From Naganishia liquefaciens (taxonomy: Eukaryota; Basidiomycota; Tremellomycetes; Filobasidiales; Filobasidiaceae), in NCBI GenBank assembly GCA_013423385.1, contig BLZA01000007.1:868001-932000 (forward strand): a DNA stretch of 64,000 nt, written 5' to 3'. This document shows, in pieces, positions 10,646 to 24,674 of the stretch (the stretch's first letter is position 1; each line of letters begins with the position of its first letter). Under the pieces are notes generated by a model that made no database searches, was not told where the DNA came from, and saw only the letters and a list, made by a program, of their open reading frames with translations. The position numbers and the translations under genes are program-made.

Positions 10646-11993
10646 TCAACGCCATGGTACACGAGGTCCTCCTCGGAAGCCGCCACGACCACGAGCAGCC
10701 AGCCCGAACGCCACTCCTGCCAACATTCCACCGATATGTCCCGCAGAGTCCGTCATGGAATACTAAAACGTAAATGATCAAACCCTATTCAGATTCAGCT
10801 TAGAGCGAATACACTTACAGGTGATTTGATCGATGACCACAAATCATACTGCCAGAGAGCCGATCGTCAGTCATGTTTCATACACTGCTCTCACCGACAC
10901 TCACTGCAAAAATTCCTCCGACAGCCGCCCAGGCCGGCATAGGGATGATGAAGAACATAAGGAACTTGGCATTTGGGAACATGGTTGCGAACGCAGAAAG
11001 GCAGCTATAGATAGCGCCTGAAAACGAGATCGTCAAGCTCAGATAAGCGATTTGACAAGCGATAAAATCATAGCCACTCACCGCTGGCGCCTTCGGATCC
11101 GCGAGGCTTGCCCCTGTTACCCGTCACCGCCCTATGCCACACTAGGGAGACGAGCGACGAGATAATGCCGCCTCCGAGATAAAGCCCTAAAAATCCCGTA
11201 GTCCCCAACAACCTGCACGAGTCGAGTGCTTCAGCGGAGAACTCAGCTCTCCTCAGTCTGACAATTACCCTACAGTTGCAGGCGCGATGAAGTAAAGACC
11301 CAACATATTGAGAAAGATGTGACTCGATGTGCTATGCGAAAAGCAAGCTGTCAAGAGTGTGTGTCTAAACGACGTAGGCAGTCGGATTAGCGCTTTCCAT
11401 AGCTTCGGAAAGTAGACTCACATTCTCCCTGCCGCAAAATTGGCTTCCGAAACGATAAAGTTCCTGCTCATCCAGTAATACAGACTGGGATCCCTGAACC
11501 GTTGCCATGACGTCTGCGCGTATTGCCAAAGACCGTAAATCGCCACATTGATGCCGATCAAGCCATATACAACGTACATTGGCGGCAGATTGTCGAGTCT
11601 CCGACGGAAGTTCTGCCACCACGATCGTCCGCCACCTCCGCGGCCCCCATATCCCGATCGAGTCTTGCTCAATGGGCGTTGAAAGTAGGACTCCCGAAGC
11701 GAGAGTAGACGCGTCGTCGAAAGGAATCGAGACGACTGGAGTGAAAGCTTGAGAGGAGTTGCTGCCGTAGTCGACAGTTTCTGAAAGCCAGCTGATTTCT
11801 GCGGGAGGTCTGAACGCCGCGAGATCCCTGAGACTGAGAAGAAAGCCCGTTGTCCAGAAAAGGGATTTGTCGATAATACGGATTTGCCGAGAATCGAATT
11901 GCAAAGAAACCCTCGGCGAGAGGCAGCAGTAAAGAGTGACATCGGAGCGTTCCGCTGCATGGCTGAAAGATGTCTGGCCGATACAAGCTTCAT
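10646..11993 (-). CDS. PCP1: Mitochondrial rhomboid protease (Pcp1/Rbd1/PARL type)
   Basis: This is an intramembrane serine protease of the mitochondrial inner membrane, by family role cleaving Mgm1 and Ccp1 or PINK1-like substrates. The N-terminal 130 residues are rich in Arg, Ser and Leu with few acids, as in a mitochondrial presequence. A first membrane segment lies near PPMYVVYGLIGINVAIYGLW. Spliced exons then give the HxxxN-like region SHSTSSHIFLNMLGLYF, the catalytic Ser motif GASGAIYS, a further segment ending MPAWAAVGGIFA, and the catalytic His in DSAGHIGGMLAG. The C-terminus is a short Gly/Arg-rich tail ending before TGA at 10646-10648. At least five introns are needed. The start at 11993 is the first ATG of a long presequence-like frame. 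Both catalytic residues are present, so the enzyme looks active. Confidence 0.88.
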
Positions 11994-12441
11994 GTCGAGC
12001 TAGTATTACTGACTACTAGCTACTGTCTTAGGGTATAGAAGATGGACGGCGCAGCGAGCATCGTGATCGGATGACGCGTCTTAAATTCGGCGGCCGAGAG
12101 CTTTTTGCCACCCACGGGCTCGAATTTGCTTCAGCCGTGAGCTTTCGGGAAGCATCACTGAGGCTGACGGCGTGAGATCGAGAGGTGAGGCGCGCGTTGA
12201 CTCATGAAAAAAGGGGATCTAACCTGCCGTAACATCGTTACATGGACGGCTGCACTCATTGGCCAAAACATGCGGTTTATGGGAAATGCTTGCATCAAAG
12301 TGAACCGACTCCAGCTGGAAGTCGGCTTGGGGCGTGATTAAACGCCTGGTGCGACTCCTGGTATAGTCAATTTATGGGCAAACTGATACAACTGATGATT
12401 GCAGAAGAGAAATCCACCCACGCCAGACAAGGTGTATACGC
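11994..12441. other. Intergenic between rhomboid gene start and ESF1 end
   Basis: This contains the rhomboid gene promoter and the ESF1 3' UTR. One ACGCGT hexamer lies near 12073, too isolated to interpret. No gene is visible. Confidence 0.45.
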
Positions 12442-15436
12442 TCATCTCCTCCGTCTCTTCTTCTTGCCCCCTGATGCATCGCCGGATGCCGTCTCGTCCC
12501 CGAGTTTGCGTTTTACGTTGGCAACAAGATCGAGCAGACTCTGATCGCCGGATCCGCTGGCTACGGTGGATCCCAAAGCAGAATTCGCAGCAACCACCTG
12601 GGGCAGGCCAACAGAAGGCTGAGCTCCGACCGGCTTCTTCTGTTTGGATTGAGTCTGCTGCAAGGCCTGTGCTGCAGTGATGGCGGCTTGCTCTTGTCGT
12701 CGCTTGGTGCCTTCCTGCAGCAGCTTGGACATGCCTTTCGTTTTGACGAAACTGATGGAAATTGACTGTCAGCACGGAAACACAATGATAGCATGTCACT
12801 ATGCTTACTGAGGATTCGACGGATCGATGGCAAAGGCTGGTTCTTCGTGAAGAGCCTTGAAACGATCGTCCTTGACATTGATGTCGAAGCCTTCGTCACC
12901 CAGCTCGACCTCCCTCTCGACACCCTTTGACTTCTTGTTCCTCTTTCGTTTCTTCTTTCCAGCGTCTTTCTCCGCTTTGATTATATCCTGCATCGAGAAG
13001 TGTTTTGCCTGATCAATCCCCGCAAGCGCGTCCAGTTCTTTGGCAGTGGCCAGGGACTGAGCAGGCACAGACGACTCGATGGCTCTGGCTTTCGACGACC
13101 GCTTCTCAGTCTTGTCTGCTTTGGAAGGCATCTTCTTCTTCTGACGTGGGGGCTCCGGTTCGTCCTGTAGGAACTCGCCTTCGCCCTCTTCATCATCGTC
13201 GTTGAAGAAGTCATCCACTTCGCCCGACGTATGAGGAACGAGTTTGCCATCGGAGACTTCCGCGTCCTTGGTGGCTCTGGTTCCGGCCCTGAGTTCTTTC
13301 TTTTCCTTCTTCCTGCTCATTTTCTCTTTCATGCGGCGTCGATACCTCTCGATAGTGGTGAGGTCTTCCTCATCATCGGCTTTGGCATCGCCCTTCAAAG
13401 TGAGACCTGACTTGAAGGTGATCTCCATCTCGCCGCCTTCCTTGCCCTTGTCATCCTCATTCATGGCGCCAAATGGATTACCGGTACCGCCATGCTTGCC
13501 CCAGACATCTGCTTCGTCATCTCCGCCATTCAGCAGCAGATCCCGTAGAGCTTTGCTCCCGAGCTTTGCCTTCTTCTCCATTGACTTGGTGCTCTGATTG
13601 ACTTGACTTGGAGCACCTTCGTCTTCCAAAGCACTCGCGTCATCATCGGTCGAACTAGCAAGATATGCCTTGAAGTCGTCTTCCTCTATCTCTTGTTTCG
13701 TCATCGCGCGACGCAACACCTTTACTCGGTTCGGGTCGTCTTGATCCCATGTCAGCTTGACTTTTGAGTGCCGTAGGGCCTGAGAAAGGCGAGGCGGTGA
13801 GCTTGTGCAACGGGTACATTGTGGCGCCACTTACATCAGTCACAAAGTCATTGCCCTTGTATCCCTTGACTTCTTCCGTTGCCTCATCGCGAGCCTCGTC
13901 GATATCGAAGTCGGTATCGTCCGGCACATACATCATGTCGAAGACATTGGCTGTCCGTTCGAATTCGGTACCGTTGCACTCTGCCATGACGTATTCTGAG
14001 GCGGAAACATCTGAGAAAGTTGCTATAGCATAGTAGTAACTGTCGAGCAAGAGGGCTTAGCAGAGCCGCTAGCAAACCCCATGGTAATACTCACCGAAGA
14101 CGTTCCAGCTGGTAGGCTCTAAGCTTGTCCATATCCACATCGCCCTCTGGCACATCAGAAGTCTCGCTCTGATCGTCTCCTCCCATATCGAGCCCAACGG
14201 GATCCCCGTCATCCTCGTAGTCCTCCTCTTCTTCGTCCTCTCCAAGCGATCCTAGGTCTTCCTCATCGAGATCATCATCGAATGAAGCATTCTCTTCAGC
14301 ATCATCGGCCGATCCGTCATCCAGCAATTCATCCTCGTCCTCGCTTTCCTTATACTCGGATATGGAACGCCTTGTTGAGCTGGAACCGTTCTTGTTATTG
14401 CCGTTGCGACTTTCAGCGAACCGTGTTCCGAAGACTTCCGCTGCAGGTCCCTCTTGCTCTTCCCTGGCCATCCTTTCCTTCCCGAATTCGCTTGGGAACA
14501 CGCGAACGTTCAGTAACCTTCCTCGAGGCACGACGACCTTCTTGCGAGCCGTCAAGGGATCCGTGCTGCCTCGAGATTCGCGTGCATCCGGCTTGTAGGA
14601 ATTGAGAACCGAGTGAAAGACGGTATACAGGTCGATGGCGCGCATGTTGTCCCAATCCAGATTGACGATGGCGATTCGCTTGGTCGGCTCAATAAGTTCT
14701 GCCTCTTCCAGTTCTTCTGCTTCGGCATCTGCTCTCTGGATTTCTTCCTCGGTAGGGAAAGGGCTGACATGCTCGTCGAGCTTGTCCTTGCTCTTCGAGG
14801 CTGATGCTTTCTTGGCGGCATCAACAATAGCTTGCGCCTTTGCGGCATCGTCATCGTCTTCAGATAGGTCGATGTCAAGATCGTCGCCTTCCTCTTCGTC
14901 GTCCTCTTCCTCATCAGTATCGAGATCTCGGCCAGGGATTTTCATCTGCTTCTTGCCAACACCGACTTCGATTTCTCCATCATCTCCACTATCCGAATCG
15001 GCTGCTTCATCGCTCTCGTCCTCTGATCCAGATGACTCGAGCTGACCTTCACCTCGAGCAAAGTCGACAAAGGAAGACGCTTCTGGCTTGGAAGAGCTCG
15101 CTTCTGCCTGACCTGTCTCACCAGCTTCAGGAGACTTGAACCTATAAAAGTTCTTCAACTGGTCCTGATGATGGGATTTGGCGAGCGGTCGACCGTATTT
15201 ATCTTGGGAGACGAGCCTCTGTTACAGCACAAGGATACGAAACGATGGAAGCAAGACTTACCCAGACGTTTTCCCTTTTTGCCGGTAGAGATCCCCTGGC
15301 CACCAAACTCGTCCGACTCGAGAACTTGGCGGAATCGCTCATCGATTTCAACCTTGACATTCTTCTGCTTTGGCCGTCGAAATCGAGGGTCCGTGGCGAC
15401 ACCTGCGAATCGAGGGTCTGCTGAGCCGACGGGCAT
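12442..15436 (-). CDS. ESF1: Pre-rRNA processing protein ESF1
   Basis: Esf1 is a nucleolar factor of the small-subunit processome needed for 18S rRNA maturation. The first exon reads MPVGSADPRFAGVATDPRF and has KVEIDERFRQVLESDEFG, the family's opening motif. A very acidic tract follows (DTDEEEDDEEEGDDLDIDL). The conserved core includes IAIVNLDWDNMRAIDLYTVF and RGRLLNVRVFPSEFGKERM, the latter the classic Esf1 block. Later exons give RTANVFDMMYVPDDTDF, then KLTWDQDDPNRVKVLRRAM. The C-terminal domain has KHFSMQDIIKAEK and the NUC153-like segment DDRFKALHEEPAFAIDPSNP. The tail ends in a Lys/Arg run (KKKRRRR), a likely nucleolar signal. About seven exons cover some 870 residues, a normal length. 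It is divergent from the MFS gene with about 300 bp between starts. Confidence 0.92.
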
Positions 15437-15734
15437 GATGCGAAATGGGGAAAAGCAGTGTACTGAAGAAGACAGTCACCAGACCACCGTTACCGCCATC
15501 CTGCTTCAATGCGCACATGTTAGGTGGGAGGCCAACTTTGTGAAGATCACGTGATTGTGATCGAGGCACGGCGCCGAGCCGTTGTTTACTTTGTCATCAG
15601 CTTCGTAATTAGTCTACTGGTGCAAACTCTAGGGCACCTCGACAGGCACGTTTCAACTTCACCTGGCCTGCCCCTCTCAGAACGAAGAGAGACTGCCCGA
15701 ATCTCCTCGATACGGACATTGAACATGATATAAT

Positions 15735-18274
15735 ATGGAATCCCGTCAACCCCTCCTCGAAACCGAGGCAGGTCTCTCGGTACCCGCAGCGGACGAAGCG
15801 CAAAACCAAGAGAGAGGATTGGAGCGGACCTTGGACGAGATCGGCTTCGGTATGTCTATCTGGTGACCGATATTGTATTTTACGCTTATGTCCGCTGCAT
15901 AGGTCCATATCAGTGGCGGCTCTTAGTACGAAGAAAGTCTCTCATCAACCGATCAACTCCTCACTCCAGGCTTTTCAGGTACTTTGCGGTCTAGGATGGA
16001 TGTCTGATAATGCTACCCTCCAATGCGTTGCTATCATCTTACCACGAGTACAGGTCCATTTCAATCTGACCTCTACTGGAGCCTCCCTACTCTCGGCCTC
16101 GACGATGGTCAGTGCTTTCTAGTTACCCCCTGTGGGCATTCCTCAATTCGTCTGACTTTGATAGGCAGGAATGATGGTCGGAGCACTTACATGGGGAGCG
16201 CTATCCGATATTCTCGGACGGGCTTTCCCTTTCAATACCACGTTATTCCTGACAGCGGTGTTCGGCTTGCTAGCGAGTTTTGTTTCTCATCGCTACTGGC
16301 TGCTCTGTTTCTGGATGTTCTGGCTTGGGACTGCAGGTGAGGATCGGAACATCAACCGTTCAGGGGCATAACTCACGTTGATCTGATGCTAGTCGGCGGC
16401 TCTATGCCAACCGATGGCACCCTGTTCTTAGGCAAGTCTTGCGGACTGATTCGTGGTGGGACCCGTTGCTAATCATGAGACCATAAAGAGAACCTACCAG
16501 AGAACAAGCAGTATCTATTGACGTTGCTGTCGGTATTCTTCTCTCTCGGCGCAGTACTATCTGCCATGGTCGGCTTCCTCGTCTTGCCAGGCGCATCATG
16601 TAACAATAACGCCAGCTGTGATCGCGAAGCTGGACAAAATGACGGATGGCGGCGAATGTTGTTCATTCTGGGATTGATTGTACGTCGTCTATTCCTATCG
16701 GCAGCCCCTCTCGCTTACGCTCGTTTTTTGACAAGATAGAATTTCGCCATGTTTGCCGCCAGGTTCCTCTTGTTCCGGCTACATGAATCCCCCAGATTCC
16801 TAGTCTCAAAGCGGAGAACAAATGAGGCGCTGTCCGTCCTACGGAAGATTGCTATCTTCAATCAGCTTCCCCTCACATTGGAACTCCAAGATGTACATGG
16901 CAAGACGAGTATGGACAGCTCACGTACAGCGGTAACGGCTGAAGCCAAGTTAGCGCATCGCGAAATGGATCTTGGGATCAAGCCATCAAATCAGCCTGCC
17001 AGGAGTCCCGTGCATCCGAGCCTGACAAGTCAAGATAGCAGTGCATATCTCCATTTCTCGGCAAGCAGAGATTATGGCACCCCGCCTCCACCAGAAAGTA
17101 GCGCTCGTTCGGTGACAGTCCGGACGACATCGACATTGCAAGCGCACTCTTTCCACACCCCGAGCGAAGAATTGAGCCAAACTCGAGCTTTCCCATTCTC
17201 ATCCAACACGCACAGGACTAGCTTTGAAGAGAACGATCCGATGGCAGGACAGGCCTCCATCGAAAGCGTGATTCTCAGCTTTGACGGAGATGACCCAGCT
17301 GCCGCACCAGCGGGACTGCGTCAGTTAATGGACAACGGTACAGCTAGACTACAGCTACTCTTTGTCCCTAAGTGGAAGCGGATCACCATCCTCATGTGGG
17401 CGATATGGGGATTGATGAGCCTGGCTTACGGAATGTGGGTAGAACGGAATGAACCTCGACAAGCGTGCGCTTATCGATTAATCGCATCTTCAGGTTCAAT
17501 GTCTGGTTGCCCACTGTTCTTGAACAGCGCTCTGGGGGAAGGGAAATGAACGATGGGCTTCATCGGGCGCTGCAGGAATACCTCCTGTGAGTTGGCGGGA
17601 AGCAGAGGCACCTGTGAAAATTCATGCTCATTTCGCCTTTACAGCTATTCAGTAGCCGGATGTCCTGGCTCCCTTGTGAGTGCGAGAACTTCATGATCAC
17701 GCCGTATCTTACTACGTCTCTATAGATTGGAGCGTGGTCAATAGAATCTTCGCTAGGAAGACGACGCAGTTTGGCAATCTTTACGCTCGCAACCGCTCTT
17801 GCCATGTCCGCCTTTACTGCGGTACAAGCAGAGTGGGCTGTTCTGATCAGTTCAATGCTGATAAGCCTAGCGGGAACCGCCATGTATGCTGTCCTCTGTA
17901 AGTTAAGGTTGCGCTCCTTTGCGTCCCAAGGATTTACTCCTCATTTCTTCACCCAGACGGCATGACCCCCGAAGTCTTTGGAATCGCCATTCGGGGTACA
18001 GCATGCGGCACGTCCGCAGCCTTGAGTCGCTTGTACATTCGTCGTTCTTATGGCTACATATCGCTATTTACTGATACAACTCCTAATTTGCAGTACGGGA
18101 ATCCTAGCACCCATCGTCGCAGGCGTCTTGTTGTCGATAAGTCCAGCCTTACCTCTCATTGCATCGGCGGCAATCTTCGCAGCGACGGCCGGCTGTGCCA
18201 TCCTGTTGCCCTTTGAAAGGGCACCAGATTCTGCGCAAGGAGCGGATTCGATTGGTGCATATGCAACGCATTGA
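15735..18274 (+). CDS. MFS transporter, SV2/SVOP-like (sugar porter-related)
   Basis: This is a predicted 12-helix membrane transporter with unknown substrate. The N-terminal cytosolic part (LERTLDEIGFGPYQWRLL) is typical of SVOP-type proteins. Helices 1-6 are seen as CGLGWMSDNATLQCVAIIL, the loop GALSDILGRAFPFN (the MFS D-x-x-GR motif), VFGLLASFVSHRYWLLCFW and LTLLSVFFSLGAVLSAMVGF. Arg-Phe-Leu-rich LHESPRFLVSKRR ends the first half. The central loop is long and Ser-rich (roughly 150 residues with many Ser/Thr/Pro), longer than usual. The second half begins near ITILMWAIWGLMSLAYGM and ends with ALPLIASAAIFAATAGCAIL. About nine exons; several introns fall in loops. It is convergent with SEN15, with only 86 bp between stop codons. 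Confidence 0.82.
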
Positions 18275-18360
18275 GGTCTGCAGGATGTTGTATTGACATA
18301 ATCGTCAACCCACGTTGTGATGGTATGTTTCGGGTCAAATTCTCGACGAGCGGTCGTCCT

Positions 18361-19028
18361 TTACTCGTCCGGCACATCTTGTGGCTTCTTAATGCCTTTG
18401 GCGAGCTTGTAGTACACGACAGAGGAGTCCGGCGTGGCGATTGAGATGTATATCGTCTCCTTGTCCAGGATATTTTCCGCTGATTCTTCCTCTTCAGCCT
18501 GACCGGTGACAAGCCCAGCTTCCGGAGCCTCGACAATAGGGGGTAGCATTTCTGGCAGAGTGTCAAAGTCCATGCCTTCCAATGCCGAGAATATGGCTTT
18601 GAGGACCGCCGACGTGAGGCTGTTTGTGTTGATGGCTAATGGCAGGATCAACCGGATGGGATCCTGCGCAAAGAATTTCAGATGATGCGTGTATGTTGGT
18701 AACGCAGAGACTTACCGACAGAGCTTTCCTGCCAAACAGCACTACCCAGCCCTCCTTCCTCAGGGCGAGTATCCGGACATCTTTCCATTGATGTGCTGGA
18801 GATGACCCAGACCTCTCGATCAGTCTCGCTTGCAATAGCATCGCATTGACATGTAGCACTCACATAGACAGATATCGGTGTATGTTGTATACAAGGCGCC
18901 AGATTGCGCTGGGTTTTGATCAACATATGGCGCCAGTACTGCAAACTGTAGATTGTTCGCAAGATCCGTGGTCAGCGTGAAACGGATAAGTCGCGAATGC
19001 GGAAGCTTACTGCGGGATGAGACTGCAT
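18361..19028 (-). CDS. SEN15: tRNA-splicing endonuclease subunit Sen15
   Basis: Sen15 is a structural subunit of the heterotetrameric endonuclease that removes introns from pre-tRNA. Four exons join in frame. The first holds only MQSHPA, and the second continues FAVLAPYVDQNPAQSGALY and TTYTDIC, the family's N-terminal helix block. The third reads HQWKDVRILALRKEGWVVLF. The fourth has RLILPLAINTNSLTSAVL and, near the end, IYISIATPDSSVVYYKLAKG, the conserved dimerisation strand of Sen15. The total is about 165 residues, typical for fungi. A longer upstream reading to 19320 is possible, but the ATG at 19026-19028 gives the family's canonical start and leaves a sensible 300-bp promoter shared with ATP23. 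Confidence 0.85.
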
Positions 19029-19325
19029 GATTGGGAGTTTGTGCCGAGCCACAGGGTCTGGAAATACGGTCTCGGGCGGAATCCAAGTAGCCGAACTGTG
19101 TGCGACGTCTCAATCCAGGTAAGAGTCGCCAGAGGGAGATGTGCTGATGTGCTGGTATAGGGGAACAACAAGGTGAAACCATCTGTGATCGGCTCGGCTG
19201 AAATTTCGGAAGAGCGATCGAGAAGTGTTCCGGGATACTGCAGTAGTCAAGGTGCATCTTGGCCCCTGATCTCTGCGGAGCTGGAAATCTAGGCCCATCT
19301 CCGTCCGATCCCTTCACCATTCACC

Positions 19326-20235
19326 ATGTCAGCGCCCGCAACATCGGACAGCCAGACGCGCGTAACACCACCGATACAGCCACCGCCTTCGACAACGTAC
19401 GATCCTCATGAAGCTTCCGCATTCGAGAGCTGGAGGTCTTCGCTCTCCCAACTCACGGGCCTTGGACTCACGCCCGAGGAGACGGCCGCTCGAGATGCAC
19501 GTCTCAAGGCCGAGAAGGAGGCTGGGGACTGGACGCATTGCGAGAAGTGGAAAAATAGTCTGATGAACAGAAGTGAGCAAAAGTCGGATGGCTGTCTTGC
19601 GTTTCTTCTTCCGGCTGATCACCTGTCTCTGCTACAGGTCCTTCTGTCGTGTTCATGCTCAAGCATCTCAAGATAGCTGGGTGCCCTTTCACCGCCGATT
19701 CTATTCAATGTCATCCTTGCCCGCCAACACGGTCCGGAGGCTTTTCACCTGAACATGGAATCTTGCTATGTCAGGACAGGTTCTTCTCTAAACGGCATAT
19801 GGAAGACACGATCGTGCACGAGATGATACACGCATTTGATCATTGTCGGTTTGATGTGAAATGGCTGGATCTTAGACATCATGCGTGTAGCGAGGTATGT
19901 TGTCAGGAACGCAAACCCGCTGATGGCAGGTTGACGAGATTTTTACGCCGCCTCTTCAGATTCGAGCCGCCAACCTATCGGGAGATTGCAAGTGGACGCG
20001 AGAAGTTCGTCGCGGGTTCTATGCATTCTCGAAACAGCATCAAGTGAGTATCATACTGAAAGGACACAAGTCTGCAGCTGATTCATCCGCGTAAAAGGCA
20101 TGTGTGAAGCGCCGAGCGGTGCTTTCTGTGGAGGCAAATCCGTCCTGCAAAGACCGCGCTATGGCTGAAAGAGCTGTCAACGAAGTATGGGAGAGTTGCT
20201 TCAAAGATACGCGGCCTTTCGATGAAATATATTAG
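19326..20235 (+). CDS. ATP23: Mitochondrial inner membrane protease Atp23
   Basis: Atp23 is a zinc metalloprotease of the intermembrane space. In yeast it processes Atp6 and helps F1Fo assembly. Four exons splice in frame. Residues 1-80 are Pro/Thr/Ser-rich and then polar, without a clear membrane segment. CEKWKNSLM leads into [15 protein letters not shown] with the Cys-rich block CHPCPP. The catalytic zinc motif [12 protein letters not shown] follows, with HExxH complete, then [31 protein letters not shown] and [14 protein letters not shown]. The stop TAG is at 20233-20235. Length is about 240 residues, as expected, and the paired Cys residues of the family are present. It converges on BNA6 with 230 bp between stops. 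Confidence 0.92.
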
Positions 20236-20465
20236 GAGGATCAAATATCCCGGTTGCCGAGTTGTATTCAATCGCATAGATGCATTTCCGACAGTCCCTC
20301 TTCAGACGGAGGAGATGCCGTGGGGTTGCGCACCGGGTCCTGGCCTACATTCAGATGACTTTTCTAGTGCAGATACCTCTTCTACTGTACTTTCACGAGG
20401 AGCCAACCTTTTGATTAACATCACCCGTTAACTATACAACCCTTGTTCCCTTAACCGAACTTGAA

Positions 20466-21621
<1,156 letters not shown>

Positions 21622-21931
21622 GTTAATGCGATGGGCGTACGGCAGTACGGCAGCGAGGTCCGATGGCCACTTTCTCTTCTCTCGGCGACTCGCACGATCC
21701 TTGGCCCAGCCGAAGAGTTCCGGGCTGCACGCGGGACATACAGCGCGCTGTACTGTACTGTACACTCGCTCGGCTGAGACAGCACGTGGCTTGTTCAACG
21801 CGACGACTGCCACTTCACGCACTCGACCGTCATGGGCATGTCGACCGTCTCGTGCGCTGCCGAGTTTGAGTTCACCCCGCACCCAACGTCCATTCGGTCC
21901 GCCGTCTCCATCGATACGGACGCAACTCACC

Positions 21932-24674
21932 ATGGCTGCAGATCTCCCTGCCGCCTCGCCCATCGACGAGGAGTTTTACGCATCGTACGTGGTCCCCTAT
22001 CGCGACCTCGTCGCAGCAGCGAATGTCTCTTTCGAGTCTCGACTGACCGTTACACTTCCAAACAGATGGGGTCTCTGCATCCTCTGCATCTTGCTCATTG
22101 GGGCTCTCATTACGTCGTATTACCTCCAAATCAAAAAGATTCGAGCGGTGCATGAAACGGTCGTCTCCATTTTTGCTGGCAAGTCGAGCTTCTTTGGAGA
22201 AAGTAGTCCCTCGAAATGATATCTGACAGGCTTCTCTGAACAGGCATGGTTGTCGGATGCATCCTCCGTCTCTCTCCGGGCCATTTGATCCGGGAAATGC
22301 TGGTCCGTGACAAATCTTCACGAGCTTAGAAAACAGCTGCTAATCCTCGCGCGCTCTACCAGACTTTCAAGCACACTCTGTTCTTCAACTTGCTGCTTCC
22401 ACCTATCATCCTCAACTCGGGTTATGAGTTGAAGCAGGTAAGTTGGTGCAAGTCCCACCCGTTGTGTATGGGCAGAGCCAATCAATGCGACCACTATTCC
22501 AGGAAAACTTCTTTAGGAATTTCGGAGTCATTCTCACCTTTGCGTTCGTGGGGACATTTATCTCTGCTGTTGGTCTTGGGTGAGCCTTAGCTGTCGACGT
22601 CCTGTAGCTGCTTACTGAAACTCGGCGGTCAGTGTGCTCGTCTACGTCTGGTCGTTGTTCGGGCTCGAAGGACTGCGGTTCACGTTACTAGAATGCCTCA
22701 TCTTTGGCTCGACTCTCTCAGCCACGGATCCTGTCACCATTCTAGCAATCTTCAACACATACAAGGTTGATCCCAAACTATACACCATCATCTTCGGCGA
22801 GAGCATCCTGAACGATGCCGTCTCCATCGTCATGTACGAGTAAGTGGACACGTCTATTCTCCGCCTCGGATAAATCTCATCAGGATCCTACAGAACGCTC
22901 TCTCAATTCCACGGCGAAGACATCTACCTATCCTCGCTCTTCCACGGTATCGGAATCTTCCTGCTGTCATTCTCCATATCCATGGCCCTCGGCGTCATCT
23001 TCGGGCTAATGTGCTCGCTTGGACTCAAGCATTCCAATCTGGCGCTGTATCCGCATATCGAGAGCTGTATCGTGGCGTTGGTCGCGTATACCAGCTACTT
23101 TTTCTCAAATGGGCTTAGCATGAGTGGTGAGTCGTGGTGAAGATTCCAGCTGCTTGTCCCGCGTGCACTAAGCTTTGCTTGTCGCATCCAGGTATTGTTT
23201 CCCTGCTGTTTTGCGGAATTACTCTCAAGCATTACGCATATCATACGATGTCTACGAGGACGCAGCGAACGACTAAATACATGTTTCAAGTCGTCTCCCA
23301 GTTATCAGAAAACTTCATCTTCATCTATCTGGGTCTCAACTTGTTTACCCAAGATGCGCAAGTCTTCAAGCCGCTCTTCATCTTGGTCACTGCTGTATGC
23401 CTTCAATCTCTCGGATGCGACAATCCTTGCTGATTATGCTGCCGATCCGCAGATTGCCGTGATGGCTTCTCGATATGCCGCCGTCTTCCCCCTGTCCGAA
23501 CTGATCAACTGGATCTTCCACGCCCGTGGTCAACGGCACGAGGAACTGCCACATTCGTATCAGATGATGTTGTTCTGGGCCGGACTTCGAGGTGCCGTTG
23601 GCGTGGCTCTAGCAGCCGGAATCACAGGCGATAATGCAGATGCCCTCCGTACGACGATCCTCGTCGTGGTCGTCTTGACGGTCATAGTCTTTGGCGGAAC
23701 GACGGCGCGTATGCTAGAGGTTCTCGGCATCAGGGTCGGCGTGGAAGACGAGGATGACAGTTCCGATGACGAGGCGTGGGCGTTGCACCATCCGGGCAAC
23801 CTGGCGCTACAGATGGGACCGGGAAGTAGGAGGTATGCCGGAGCAAATGGACGTCAACACCCGTACGGCGATGATTATGACGACTACAACAACAGCTATG
23901 TCAACTCGCCCATCGATACACCATACGCGTCGGCCGGTATGCAGCATGACCAGCGCTCTGGGTCCAGCTCTGCGAGGTTTAATTCCAGGCAATCGACTTC
24001 TGGATACGGCTACGGAAATGCGTATCGAGGGAACGGCGGGTCTGTCAATCGCTCAGGATTCTTCAACGCAAACGAATCGGACGACGATGAGCCGCTGCCA
24101 TCGGCCACGGATCTCGAGCGGTACGATCACGGCGTCCATGACAACAGCGGCGAAAGCGATCATACAGGAATGGTCTTCCGCGACGGCCAGTGGTTCAAGG
24201 ATCTCGACCAGCGATACTTGTTGCCCCTGTTCTCCAATTCGGTCGCGAGCAGACAACACGAGCGCAGACGTGCCATGAAGAGGGCGGATAGCGTATACAA
24301 TGGGGGCGAAAGCGTCCCGGGCACTCCGAGGGATAGTAGCATGGATTGGGGAGATGAAGCGGCGATGGGCAAGGATGGAAAGCCAATTCCCAAGAACTTC
24401 GGGTGCGCTCCGGTGCCTTTGTTGCGCCGTCGTGATAGCTGACAGAGCACTCCTTGACCGCAGTGAATCGGTGCAGGATTTTTTCTTCGCACGTCCCGAC
24501 GCCAATCCAGCAGCAGCCTCAACGTCCGACGCTCTAGCAGCGGGCTCAACGGCGACAACGGAGTCGGCGGCAGTGGAGGGCACGAGTACCCTCTCGAGCG
24601 GCGACGTGCGATCACTCAGCCGTCCACGCCCACCATCACTGAATTCGCGTCGCGCGAGTCGGGAAGATTTATAG
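21932..24674 (+). CDS. NHX1: Endosomal/vacuolar Na+(K+)/H+ exchanger Nhx1 (CPA1 family)
   Basis: This exchanger moves cytosolic Na+ or K+ into late endosomes in return for protons, setting lumen pH and trafficking. The first exon (MAADLPAASPIDEEFYAS) splices to WGLCILCILLIGALITSYY. Further helices read FFNLLLPPIILNSGYELKQ (the amiloride-site FF-LLPPI block), LIFGSTLSATDPVTILAIF and FGESILNDAVSIVMYE, which has the ion-binding Asn-Asp pair. Later segments include ENFIFIYLGLNLF and MMLFWAGLRGAVGVALA, where the Arg is the conserved NHE arginine. The cytosolic tail is long (about 270 residues), acidic and Ser/Gly-rich, with FRDGQWFKDLDQRYLLPLF, the fungal Nhx1 motif that precedes the end. About nine exons, all joins in frame. 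The ND motif and Arg are intact, so it looks functional. Confidence 0.93.

Noticed and set aside
19029-19320. N-terminal extension of Sen15 to an ATG at 19320
   Set aside because: It would start within 6 bp of the ATP23 start and lacks family similarity; the ATG at 19028 gives the canonical HPAF..LAPY opening.
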